NCBI GenBank assembly: GCA_910588425.1
Contig: CAJUPM010000002.1
Location: forward strand, 91,966-155,965
Source of the DNA: an uncultured Christensenellaceae bacterium
GTDB taxonomy: Bacteria; Bacillota; Clostridia; Christensenellales; Christensenellaceae
Direction of reading: 5' to 3'
Length of the DNA: 64,000 nt
Positions within the stretch are counted from its first letter, which is position 1, and each line of letters starts with the position of its first letter. Both the position numbers and the translations under genes were made by a program. Under the pieces are notes generated by a model, which worked only from the letters and a program-made list of their open reading frames with translations, was not told where the DNA came from and did no database searches. Shown piece after piece: positions 17,736-26,089 of this stretch.

Positions 17736-18656
17736 ATGGTGATGAAAATGGATGAAAAGTATATAAGCAGCGTTGCAGATTATTTAAACATACTCGAAGA
17801 ACTTGGTGAAGAATATCCGAGCAGCCCTTGGATGAACAATCCGATAGACAGCAATTTTCTTTTTCGGGGTATGGAGAATCGGGAGTATAAGCTTTTACCA
17901 AGCGTCTATAGATGTGTAAAAGATAATGACGGGGGATTATGTATTACTAATGATAAATATTTGAGTTTGACGAGTGAGAAAAAGATAATTCAAAAGTTTA
18001 TTCAGGAGGCTTCTGCGTATGTTCCACGATTAGATGCACATGATTATATAAGATGGGCGGAGTTAGCGCAGCATCATGGTGTGCCCACGCGATTTCTGGA
18101 TTGGACGGAGAACCCTCTCGTTGCACTTTATTTTGCGTGCGAAAGCAATAAAGAATGCGATGCGGTGATATGGATGCTTCATAAAGGCAATTATCTAGCT
18201 TATACGAATAGATACGGTGAAAATCGCGCTAAAGCTAAGGATATGTCAATTGAAGAAGCTATTACAATTTTTTTGACTGATTCAAAACAAAGAATTCAAG
18301 ATTCCGAATTACCAAAATTTCCTCTCATTTATACTCCTTATTATTTTGATCATAGAATGTCTGCGCAGGCTAGTTGGTTTATGGCTTGGGGAAGTCAAAA
18401 AAAGTCATTTGAAGATATGATAGAAGATTTTTGTTATATGAGATATGAGCCATCTACAGATGGGGTGCGCACCTATGGACGAGCGCAAACTGAAAGATTC
18501 CTATATCGCCTTTTCATTCATAAATCAGACAAGCAAACTATTATGCGTCAACTTGAACATATGGGCATTCATGCTAAGTCATTATTTCCTGGCCTAGATG
18601 GCATAGGAAGATATATTGAGCGAAAATATAGATTTAATTATAGTGAGGTCGGATGA
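17736..18656 (+). CDS. FRG-domain protein, candidate defence or toxin-related gene
   Basis: 306-aa protein whose name-giving motif is visible as NFLFRGMENREYKLLPSVYR (residues about 45-65), followed by WAELAQHHGVPTRFLDWT and LVALYFACE, the second FRG-family block. Biochemical function of FRG domains is unknown; they are frequent in defence islands and on mobile DNA. Clearly more AT-rich than neighbours, monocistronic, and lodged between tRNA-Pro and a tRNA operon, so acquired. The start is uncertain: ATG 17736 lacks a ribosome site; ATG 17748 has GGTGAT four bases upstream. Confidence 0.85.
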   Translation: MVMKMDEKYISSVADYLNILEELGEEYPSSPWMNNPIDSNFLFRGMENREYKLLPSVYRCVKDNDGGLCITNDKYLSLTSEKKIIQKFIQEASAYVPRLDAHDYIRWAELAQHHGVPTRFLDWTENPLVALYFACESNKECDAVIWMLHKGNYLAYTNRYGENRAKAKDMSIEEAITIFLTDSKQRIQDSELPKFPLIYTPYYFDHRMSAQASWFMAWGSQKKSFEDMIEDFCYMRYEPSTDGVRTYGRAQTERFLYRLFIHKSDKQTIMRQLEHMGIHAKSLFPGLDGIGRYIERKYRFNYSEVG

Positions 18657-18892
18657 TAGAGTATTTTATAAAAATAGTTCTATTGAAAATTTACATTAAA
18701 TAAATGGTAAAGCAAACCGTGGTTAGATTGGCTTAGACTTTGAGAGTTAGTTTTGTTGCAAGCGAAGAAAATCAAAGACAAATTTTTCTGGAAAAACCGG
18801 ACGATTGGCAACATAAAAAAAGCGTTTTTTACAGATACTATCTCTGCAACAAAGCTTGCGAAACTCAAAAGTCAGAAAGGAGGCAATTTATA

Positions 18893-19051
18893 ATGAAGAA
18901 CAATAAGAATTGCAATTGCAACAACACGGGGTCGAACCAGTCTAACAACCAGAACTCTAACCGCTCTAACAGCAACCAGAGCAATCAGAGAAATAACTCG
19001 AACAACAGAAACTCGAATTTCAAGAACCAGATGAATAACGAGCACGAGTAA
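18893..19051 (+). CDS. 52-aa asparagine-rich small protein
   Basis: Short gene with a very good ribosome site (AAAGGAGG, 9 bp before ATG 18893) and a dedicated terminator. The product is about 44% Asn (23 of 52) with Ser, Gln and Arg, and a CNC near the start (MKNNKNCNCNNTG). Low-complexity Asn/Gln-rich proteins of this size occur among spore SASP-gamma-like and coat-associated proteins, so a spore role is possible, but no family is recognised. The 236 bp before it hold no gene. Confidence 0.65.
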   Translation: MKNNKNCNCNNTGSNQSNNQNSNRSNSNQSNQRNNSNNRNSNFKNQMNNEHE

Positions 19052-19061
19052 AGATCGAAAA

Positions 19062-19090
19062 AGAGCGCACAGAATCTGTGTGCTCTTTTT
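19062..19090 (+). terminator. Terminator of the Asn-rich gene
   Basis: AGAGCGCACAG / CTGTGTGCTCT stem with one G-T pair, then T6. Confidence 0.8.
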
Positions 19091-19194
19091 TATTAAAAGG
19101 CAAAACTCACCGTCAGAGAGGGGCTGGTTTTGCACTGATTTCATTTTTTTAAAAGGGAAAATGGGGCGGGAGAAAGTTTTGCCGAATTTTTTCC

Positions 19195-19223
19195 TTGACA
19201 CTTCATACCATTTAAGATATAAT
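19195..19223 (+). promoter_or_regulatory. Promoter of the tRNA Arg-His-Gln-Lys operon
   Basis: Perfect TTGACA, 17-bp spacer, perfect TATAAT; 71 bp before tRNA-Arg. Confidence 0.85.
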
Positions 19224-19294
19224 TTGTTTTGCGCGATAGGGCAAGCTTCTGGCAAGTTTCCCAGTAAACGCGGCGGCGATGAGCCGAAGGACAT

Positions 19295-19371
19295 GCGTCT
19301 GTAGCTCAGCTGGATAGAGCAACGGCCTTCTAAGCCGTAGGTCTTGGGTTCGAATCCCCACAGACGCGCCA
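19295..19371 (+). tRNA. tRNA-Arg(TCT)
   Basis: GCGTCTG acceptor, anticodon stem ACGGC/GCCGT around CTTCTAA (anticodon TCT), CCA encoded. Confidence 0.94.
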
Positions 19372-19376
19372 GTATG

Positions 19377-19453
19377 GTGGGCATAGCTCAGTTGGTTAGA
19401 GTGCCAGGTTGTGGCCCTGGAGGTCGTGGGTTCGAATCCCACTGTCCACCCCA
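19377..19453 (+). tRNA. tRNA-His(GTG)
   Basis: Anticodon loop TTGTGGC (GTG) in CCAGG/CCTGG; a G lies at position -1 (19376) as usual for tRNA-His; CCA encoded. Confidence 0.94.
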
Positions 19454-19478
19454 TTTTATTTTTGAGCAAGGGCAATGA

Positions 19479-19553
19479 TGGGGTGTAGCCAAGCGGTAAG
19501 GCACGGGACTTTGACTCCCGCATTCGTAGGTTCGAACCCTGCCACCCCAGCCA
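19479..19553 (+). tRNA. tRNA-Gln(TTG)
   Basis: TGGGGTG/CACCCCA acceptor, CGGGA/TCCCG stem with loop CTTTGAC (anticodon TTG), CCA encoded. Confidence 0.93.
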
Positions 19554-19566
19554 AAATTTCATATTT

Positions 19567-19642
19567 GACTCGCTAGCTCAGTTGGCAGAGCACTTGACTT
19601 TTAATCAAGGTGTCCGGAGTTCGAATCTCCGGCGGGTCACCA
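19567..19642 (+). tRNA. tRNA-Lys(TTT), probable integration target
   Basis: GACTCGC/GCGGGTC acceptor, CTTGA/TCAAG stem with loop CTTTTAA (anticodon TTT), CCA encoded. The decayed integrase begins 175 bp downstream and points toward this tRNA. Confidence 0.94.
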
Positions 19643-19644
19643 AG

Positions 19645-19670
19645 AAAAACCGCTCAGTAGAGCGGTTTTT
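19645..19670 (+). terminator. Terminator of the tRNA operon
   Basis: AAAAACCGCTC-agta-GAGCGGTTTTT, 11-bp stem. Confidence 0.85.
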
Positions 19671-19700
19671 TATGTGCTTTCTATTGCTGAATGCTCTGTT

Positions 19701-19756
19701 AAATTATCTGGAAATATCCCAAATTATCTCACTTTTGTAGTCAAAAAATGTAGTCA
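19701..19756. repeat. Short direct repeats next to integrase, candidate arm-binding sites
   Basis: AAATTATCT occurs at 19701 and 19721; TGTAGTCA at 19736 and 19749. Paired 8-9 bp direct repeats between a tRNA 3' end and an integrase gene fit arm-type recombinase sites. No second copy of the tRNA-Lys 3' end was found in the window. Confidence 0.4.
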
Positions 19757-19816
19757 GATTATTGATAACTTTGATGGCCCGCAAAGTGTTTTCCCTTTTA
19801 TGGAAATTGCTCTGCT

Positions 19817-20964
19817 TTACCCTTGTAAAATAGCTAAAAACTCTTGGTAGTATTGGAATATCGGAGAGTGAATATACCGATTCACCAGCGGCAGATGTGT
19901 ATATACTTCGAGCGTCATGGATATATCAGAATGACCCATAAGCTGCTGGGCTGTAAACGGAGGGAGACGGATGACAGCCAGATAGGTGCAGAAAGTGTGC
20001 CTCAATATGTGGCTTCGCAATCCTTTGATTGGTTCCGGCTCCTTTGGGGTTCCCACAGCCGCGTTCATTTTGCGGATGATTTTTCCCATAATCGTCGGTA
20101 TGATGTCCGGCTGTGAAACTCTCCCAAACGGTTCACCAGCAGGAACTCCGAGTTGTTTTCAAACTCTGCACATTCCTTCAATGCGGAATGCAGAGGAACG
20201 ATGATCGGGCTGACCCGAAAGCCAGCATCGGTTTTGGGCATGTATTTTAGCACACCCTTGTTTTGAACTGGAGAAAATTCGATATCCTTATTAACTTCCA
20301 ATAGCTTGCGCGATAAATCCATGGTTTGCTCGTTTCCTGATTTTTTTAGGGCTAAGACCTCGCCGCGGCGCAGTCCGGCAAATTATATACTGTAAACAAA
20401 TGCGCGCTCCTGCGGCGTAAAATCCGCTTTTAAAATGGCAATCTCTTCTAATTCTGTGAGCGTCCTGGTGGGCGGCGCAGAATAATTTACCGGCGGTAAT
20501 TTTCTGGCGATATTTACAGATGTGACAGCGTTTTCTATCGCCGCGTCATACATACGCACCAACAGGGCGCGGAGCATCTGCGCTGTGCGGGTGTTTCCCT
20601 GCGCCAACGTAAATTGCTGCAAATCCAATAGCCGTATTTTCCTGATGTTGATGGAAGAATGCGGCCAGGGCAGGATATAGTTCTTTATCAGCCGCCAATC
20701 GGCGTATCCTGCATCTGGGTTGTCCGGGCTATTACAATACGCATAATAATATTGCTGTGCCCACTCGGCCAGGGTATATTTCTCCTTTGAGGGCGCGCCG
20801 TGTTTACGGAGTTCTTCCTCAAATTTTGAGAGATTGGCCTCGAGTTCCTGTATTGTGCGGCCGTAAACGCTTCGCCTGTCCGGCGTCCCACCCTCTTTCA
20901 TCCCTATCGTTATGTTTTTGACATACCGCCCGTCCGGGCGCTTTTTGTACTTGGTTTTTGGCAT
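19817..20964 (-). pseudogene. Tyrosine-recombinase integrase, inactivated by a stop and a frameshift
   Basis: Remnant of a phage/ICE-type integrase of about 382 aa. Residues 1-193 (MPKTKYKKRPDGRYVKNI, an AP2/arm-binding-like start, then a SAM-like core-binding domain) end at an in-frame TAA near 20383; the frame goes on as FAGLRRGEVLALKKSG. A second lesion near 20084 is a one-base loss in a run of A: LWEK should continue IIRKMNAAVG. The catalytic set is otherwise intact: Arg in GLRRGE, His-x-x-Arg in SHILRHTF, His in GHSDIS and Tyr in EVYTHL. It points at tRNA-Lys, so it is the integrase of the adjacent toxin-bearing element, now immobile unless assisted. Confidence 0.88.
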
Positions 20965-21096
20965 GGCTTTTCATTGATTCCTTTCTTCATAAAAAAGTAT
21001 AGCATAGGTGATAATTTGGTTTCTCGTTTCCGCAGAAAGAAATTGCTGGAAGAAAATAGTGATGAAATAAAATGACACGATTTGTGTAAAAATAAA

Positions 21097-21125
21097 TTGA
21101 TGTACTCCACATAATGTGATAATAG
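21097..21125 (+). promoter_or_regulatory. Promoter of the polymorphic toxin gene
   Basis: TTGATG, 17-bp spacer, TAATAG, 36 bp before the gene. The 197 bp between integrase and toxin hold no other feature. Confidence 0.45.
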
Positions 21126-21161
21126 GAGTGATGCAAAATTACATTACGAGGAGGCAGTGAA

Positions 21162-23827
21162 ATGCTTGATATGAGCAAATATGCTGGGGTGCAGAACCCC
21201 CAGCTGTATCAGGAAATTCTGGACAAAGAGCGTAAGCGGCAGCAGGGTGGCGCTCCGCCGCGTGAGCCGAGGTATTCAGCTCCATCATCCTCAAACTGGA
21301 CGCAGGAACAAAAACAAATTGCGGTTGAATTGATGGGCAAAACGCAGTCTACTAACCTGTATTCCAGTCTGTACAATGACGTGTATGGGAGCGGGCAGGC
21401 GCAGGCGCCAAAGCCCGGCGTCTATCTGGATACGAGCAATGGGGAAATTGAGTTTAACAATATCCTTCGTGGGATTGGCATGGTCGCCGCAGACTATGCC
21501 CAGACCGGCGAGGCTAAGCGTGTAACCTTCAAATTGCCGGACCCCAGCACTATCAAGGAACATAAGCAGGTTTGGATCAGCGAGGGAGATGGCAAGGGAT
21601 ACTTTGTAGATATGCCCGTCTATGACGATGGAACCAGGAAGGAAAGAGCGCCCAATTCCCCAGCGATTCTGAATTGGAACAGTACAAAAAAGATTACGCC
21701 GATTCCGGCATGTTCTTTGAGCCGGGCATGGAGATAGATGAGGACGGCGCTTTTAAAAGCCAGCTGCTTGAACTGGATGCCATGCAGCAGATTGTCATCC
21801 AGGAGCGGGACAACAGGCAGGCCGCAGGGGAAAAGTTCTACGACGACAGCCAGGAGTATTTTGGGCAAATCTCCTCTGATTTGCAGGAGATGTCGGATTC
21901 CTCCAGCGAATTGAACCTTGGCAATGAAGTTCTCTCCTATGAGACGGCTGTTTCCATGTACTATGGCCGGGCGGACGAGCAAACCATAAACTCGCTTTCC
22001 AAGGAACAGCTCTATGCCTTTGAATGCTGGTCTAAGCTGGCGCAGCAGCACGACATGGTAACAGAATATATCTGTCATTACGGCGAGCGCGGCATCTTTA
22101 CCCGGGAATACGCGGAAAAGCTGAGCCGGCAGATGGATGCTATCGTCAAGTACGATAGGGACTACTGGGACCAGGTGGGCTATCAGTTTTCCGAGCTGCT
22201 GGCCGGGATCGTCAGCGTAGGAGAATCCGCATTGCGCTTTACACTCGCATTGGGGCTGGGGCTAACCTCTGCCGGGGCATATCTGTTTGGTGCTGACGAA
22301 TATGCGGAAGATACCATGAACGCCGCCGAGGGCTGGCTTTCGGAATCCTGGGCACAGCAAATGCGGGAAGGAGCACAAAAGAAATACAAAGCTGATGCTC
22401 AGGACATGCGCTTCGGGAAGTACTCTTTCCTGCTTGGGCAGATTTTGCCCGGCGTGGTGATCGCCGCTTCCACAGGCGGAGCGGGAGCAGGCACAATGCT
22501 GGGAGCCGGAACAAGTTCGGGATACAGCGCCTATGCTGTTTTCGGGGCTGTGTCTACGGCTGGCACCTGTGCGCAGACAGCTTTGCAGGAGGGAGCGAGC
22601 TTTGAGCAGGCCATGACCTACGGTGCGCTGGCAGGCCTGCTCGACCTTGGAGCGACGGCCGCATTTGGCGGCCTGAGCAAAAATCTGGGCATAGATACCG
22701 GGAAAATCGCCAAGAAAATCGCCGGGAACTTCTGCACAACAGAGACGGGGAGATACTTTGCAAAGCAGGTCATCAGCGCGGCGATAGAGCAGCCGATGGA
22801 TACGCTGGCATTTTACATGCAGCCGGAGCTCAAGCGCCTCACCTACGACCCGAACGCAAAGTCATATACCGTAGATCAGATTGCCGAAGCGACGATTATG
22901 GGCTTTGCAAAGCACAGCTTACGCAATATTGCCTGGTCTCTGCCCGAGCTTGCCAGCGCTTTAAACAGTGGGAATACCACATTACCCGGATATATCAAAC
23001 AGCAGGTGGATGAAAACTTTGAATCTGCTATTGAAAAGGCGCAGGCCGGAGAAACGCCGGACATCGGTGCGGCAACTGCAAGGCCGGAGACGGCGGTTGC
23101 CCAGATGGAGGCGAATACGGCGGCAGACATGGGAAGCCAGAGGTTTGAGACGCAGGATGCCGGGGACAGGCTTGCTTCGGTGCTGGCCTCTGACCCAGAA
23201 CTCGCTGGTATTGATGCAAATGTTATATCTGATAATATGTCAAATGATCTCAACAACCAGCAGTCATTTACATCAGATGGACTTGATTCGTCTTGGTTGA
23301 AACAAAATAATGCTTTCTCACCTGCTTCAAATCAAGAAGGTGTATTTAATGAAGCATCAAGCACAGACAAAGTTGCAGTTACTGAGGATGGTAGTGCTGA
23401 TACTTTTGGTAAAATTGTTGATATTGAGATAAATAATGGCAGTATGAATGTACAAAGAGATGAGCAGAAGCAGGAAAGCAATCTAGCAGTAGAGAATAAT
23501 GATAAATTAGCGTCAACTGATGGCAAACCTTCTAAAGAAAGATTAAAAAATTATCAGGTATCTGATTTGAATTTTAGTCTATCTCCAAAGGAGCACATGG
23601 ATGAGGCTGAACGTGCTGTTCCAGTTGAGATTTTAAAAGAAGCTATTGCTACGGGGACACATGAGCCAGACCCATGTGGATCTTCTGCTATCATGTATTA
23701 TACAACTATACATAAAAATGGGAAAAAGTATAATTTGGAAGTGTTGTACAATCCAGATTCTAATACAGTATTCCATTTTAAGTATACTAGAAAAGCTATT
23801 GGTCCCCTGCCTAAAATAAAGAAATGA
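21162..23827 (+). CDS. Large polymorphic toxin, two frames joined by -1 shift near 21.67 kb
   Basis: Two overlapping frames make one gene. Frame 1 (21162-21737, 191 aa, from ATG after GAGGAGGCAG) starts MLDMSKYAGVQNPQ and stops at 21735; frame -1 is open from before 21674 to 23827 (717 aa listed from TTG 21674). The -1 reading SDSELEQYKKDYADSG looks like real coding. The middle is a helical Gly/Ala-rich hydrophobic section (about 22190-22680, with GASFEQAMTYGALAGLLDLG), common in clostridial polymorphic toxins. The C-terminal tip from about 23200 is much more AT-rich and ends DPCGSSAIMYYTTIHKNGKK then LEVLYN and FHFKYTRKAIGP, a likely nuclease-type toxin domain that I cannot name. Its immunity gene follows by 9 bp. 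Confidence 0.75.
21686..21710 (+). other. A_AAA_AAG slippery heptamer with downstream hairpin
   Basis: In frame 1 the codons are ACA AAA AAG, so 21686-21692 reads A AAA AAG, the heptamer used by E. coli dnaX for -1 frameshifting. Six bases later GCCG-attc-CGGC can pair, with an alternative CCGGC/GCCGG stem. A -1 slip here enters exactly the 717-aa frame. A strong upstream Shine-Dalgarno stimulator is missing (only GGAA). Confidence 0.45.
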
Positions 23828-23836
23828 GGTGAATTT

Positions 23837-24118
23837 ATGAAAGAACGGGAAAAATTATGGAAATTAATTGATGACTTAACTGATAATAAAATCGATGTTA
23901 AGGTTTTTTGTAGGGATTTTACTAGAATCTTTGACCTTGAAATTGATTATGATGAGCTAAGCGAAGAGGAAGAGAAAGCATTTGATAGATTATCCACTAT
24001 GACAGCACGTTTTTCTGCTTTTGAAGAAGATTTTATAAAATATCCAAAAGTATATTTTTCGGAGCATGATGTCAAAGCAGAAATTAATAAAATACTATTA
24101 CAGTTTCATAGAAGTTAA
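23837..24118 (+). CDS. Immunity protein, colicin-type (PF09204-like)
   Basis: 93 aa, acidic, AT-rich like the toxin tip before it. The pattern LIDDLTDNKIDVKVFCRDF, LEIDYDELSEEEEKAFDRL and FSAFEEDFIKYPKVYFSEHD resembles the bacterial self-protective colicin-like immunity family as I remember it. It directly follows the toxin gene by 9 bp with GAGGTGA as ribosome site and ends at a perfect terminator, the classic toxin-immunity arrangement. Expected to act in the cytoplasm by binding the toxin domain. Confidence 0.75.
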   Translation: MKEREKLWKLIDDLTDNKIDVKVFCRDFTRIFDLEIDYDELSEEEEKAFDRLSTMTARFSAFEEDFIKYPKVYFSEHDVKAEINKILLQFHRS

Positions 24119-24125
24119 TACTTAT

Positions 24126-24153
24126 AAAAAGCGGAGTTTAAACTCCGCTTTTT
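24126..24153 (+). terminator. Terminator after the toxin-immunity pair
   Basis: 28-nt perfect palindrome AAAAAGCGGAGTTT / AAACTCCGCTTTTT. Confidence 0.85.
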
Positions 24154-24207
24154 AGTGCTGTATATTTCCTGTAATCATTCAGCAAGCAGGTAAATGCTTT
24201 TACGCAG

Positions 24208-24924
24208 ATGTTCGATGAGTTGCCAGGGCAGACTGTGTACGGAAAGGAGATAGGAGAGGCGGATGCTCTTCCCTCTTCCTATGCCAAGCCGGGAGAATCA
24301 GATAGCTGGCATGTACAGAGCGAATTGCCTGCTGGCCTATACCCGCAAAAGACGCCCCGGAGCAGCGACAACCTTGTTGATGGTATTTCCTCGGCGCAAA
24401 CGCTGAAAATGACCGGTACGGATGATTTGCCGACAGATAATGCGCGCGTATTTGCCAACATGATGGAACACGAAACCGGCAGCAGCGTTAAGGTGCAGCC
24501 GGGAGAATATGGGCAGGAAAACCATTTGCCGGCGGAGAATACTGTAATTAGACAAGTACGTAACAGGTTAAAAGAAACGGGCGCTTCCGAGGATTTTTCA
24601 TTTAAGATCACAAACAAAAAGTTCGGCAAAAAAGTCGGCAAGCATGCGCAGGATTTTGGCCTGAACCCGGGCGATCCTGAAAGCAGGACTCGAATCGAGG
24701 GCGTCATAAACAACATTGTTTTTGAACCTGATGAGTCCCCGCGGTTAGGAAAATGGAGAAGTGTAGGCGAATTGCTTCCTGATGGAAATCGCGCAGAAGG
24801 TCCTGCAATCTTCTTTAGAAAAGGAAATGATGTGGTAGTTACAGACCTGAACGGAGGTTTTGTTACGATTCTAAAAGATGGCGCAAACAACAAGCGCTAC
24901 TTAGGCTCTGCACCTATTTTTTAA
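24208..24924 (+). CDS. Orphan toxin tip with colicin-D-like nuclease domain
   Basis: 238 aa without a ribosome site before ATG 24208 and without any secretion or pretoxin region, so it looks like a displaced C-terminal cassette. The last ~100 residues read VGKHAQDFGLNPGDPESRTR, then IEGVINNIV and FFRKGNDVVVTDLNGGFVTI. KHxxDFG followed by a beta-strand FxxxxNDVVV is the pattern of colicin-D-like tRNA anticodon nucleases in polymorphic toxins (assignment from memory, moderate confidence). Probably silent unless recombined onto the full-length gene. Confidence 0.65.
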   Translation: MFDELPGQTVYGKEIGEADALPSSYAKPGESDSWHVQSELPAGLYPQKTPRSSDNLVDGISSAQTLKMTGTDDLPTDNARVFANMMEHETGSSVKVQPGEYGQENHLPAENTVIRQVRNRLKETGASEDFSFKITNKKFGKKVGKHAQDFGLNPGDPESRTRIEGVINNIVFEPDESPRLGKWRSVGELLPDGNRAEGPAIFFRKGNDVVVTDLNGGFVTILKDGANNKRYLGSAPIF

Positions 24925-24940
24925 AAAGGAGAATGGAGAA

Positions 24941-25231
24941 GTGAAAAATTCCAATCAAGACGGATATTTGGATTTCGTTACGCAAGAAGCGCTGCGGATC
25001 CACAACAAGTTATTTATGCTGGACACCGGGGAGGGAAATGACTTTGATTATACAGAAAAAGGATGGGACGTTGAAGAATTAAGCGGATGGCTAATCGCAC
25101 CAGAACAGAGGGATAGATTTATCCTGTGCCGGCGCAACGGAACTGAGGATGAATATTTCGAGAATAACCGCGTTTGGGTGAATTGGTATTTTGAAAACAA
25201 TAAATTGTCTGTTAGTTTTAGCAGGCTATGA
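24941..25231 (+). CDS. Probable immunity protein for the orphan toxin tip
   Basis: 96 aa from GTG 24941 with AAAAGGAGAATGG upstream, 16 bp after the orphan toxin. Acidic, soluble, no family recognised; visible features are DFVTQEALRIHNKLFMLD and a Trp/Tyr-rich C-terminus NRVWVNWYFENNKLSVSF. Position right after a toxin tip is the evidence for its role. Confidence 0.6.
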   Translation: MKNSNQDGYLDFVTQEALRIHNKLFMLDTGEGNDFDYTEKGWDVEELSGWLIAPEQRDRFILCRRNGTEDEYFENNRVWVNWYFENNKLSVSFSRL

Positions 25232-25318
25232 AGCGGTCGGTGAAGGAGCAGCAATGATAACACGGCAAGGATGTGTGAGCATTTTTATGGTTTGACTGAT
25301 TTCAGAAAAGAGTTTTTT

Positions 25319-25720
25319 ATGGCACTATGGCAATTTGAGTTTTCGTTAATACCTAAAAATATAAATGGAGAAAGTTGGAAAGAGGGGATTGCTCCAGAGA
25401 AAGCTATACAATATTTGGACACCATTTTAAAAAAGAGTATGTTGGACGGCGTGGTAAAATATGGTGAAAGCGATTCAACGTGCATCGAATTGTTCTATGA
25501 AGACGACAGATTAGATGAAATCCTTTGCAGATTGGATTTAAGAAACCTGACAAAATTATTGCTAGGGAAGATCGTTGATTTCTGCAAGCTCACGGATGGG
25601 GTGATATTATATAATGGTAAATCGTACCCAGTAGACTTTGATAGTTTGCGTAACCTTATGCTTCAATCAAGAGCCGCTAAATTCTGTCAAGATCCAGCAA
25701 AGTTTCTTTCCATGCTATAA
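25319..25720 (+). CDS. Hypothetical immunity-like protein
   Basis: 133 aa from ATG 25319 (MALWQFEFSLIPKNINGESW); a frame-open ATG at 25271 would add 16 residues but neither has a strong ribosome site. AT-rich, soluble. Upstream, an AAGGAG serves ATG 25254, which opens only 13 codons (MITRQGCVSIFMV), possibly the remnant of a broken gene start or a leader. The layout, a small soluble protein in a row of immunity genes with no toxin next to it, suggests an orphan immunity gene; no family recognised. Confidence 0.5.
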   Translation: MALWQFEFSLIPKNINGESWKEGIAPEKAIQYLDTILKKSMLDGVVKYGESDSTCIELFYEDDRLDEILCRLDLRNLTKLLLGKIVDFCKLTDGVILYNGKSYPVDFDSLRNLMLQSRAAKFCQDPAKFLSML

Positions 25721-25781
25721 GCAAATAGGCAAAAGGAGGCAAGTAATATTGCTTCCCTTTGCTTTAAGGTAGGATATATTT

Positions 25782-26015
25782 ATGAAAATTACAGGAACAC
25801 GCTCTTGCATGAGAGTTCATATGGACGATAGGAGAATTGTTAAGATTGATGGGGAGTTAGTAGTTGGAGGATTTGTGGCAGAGAGCAAGTCCATAAAGGA
25901 ATGGGAGCATCCTGCTGGCGTTCCGATTGATGAAAAGACTAAGCTTTATATCATTCAAAAAGTGTTGGAGAAAAGTGCTAAAGATACTTCCTATCTCAAA
26001 ATTACTTTTGAATAA
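25782..26015 (+). CDS. Imm74-like immunity protein
   Basis: 77 aa. MKITGTRSCMRVHMDDRRI, VKIDGELVVGGFVAE and SIKEWEHP follow the Imm74 immunity family pattern as I recall it. AAGGTAGGATATATTT precedes the ATG. No matching toxin tip lies next to it, so it is an orphan that would protect against a sibling's toxin. A strong terminator follows. Confidence 0.7.
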   Translation: MKITGTRSCMRVHMDDRRIVKIDGELVVGGFVAESKSIKEWEHPAGVPIDEKTKLYIIQKVLEKSAKDTSYLKITFE

Positions 26016-26030
26016 AGAGACAGCCACACA

Positions 26031-26061
26031 AAAAAGAGCAGGAATTTTCCTGCTCTTTTTT
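26031..26061. terminator. Bidirectional terminator between Imm74-like gene and ImmA/IrrE gene
   Basis: GAGCAGGAA / TTCCTGCTC stem with flanking A5 and T6; usable by both convergent genes. Confidence 0.85.
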
Positions 26062-26089
26062 GTGCACCAACCAGCCGGAGGCCGCTTTA

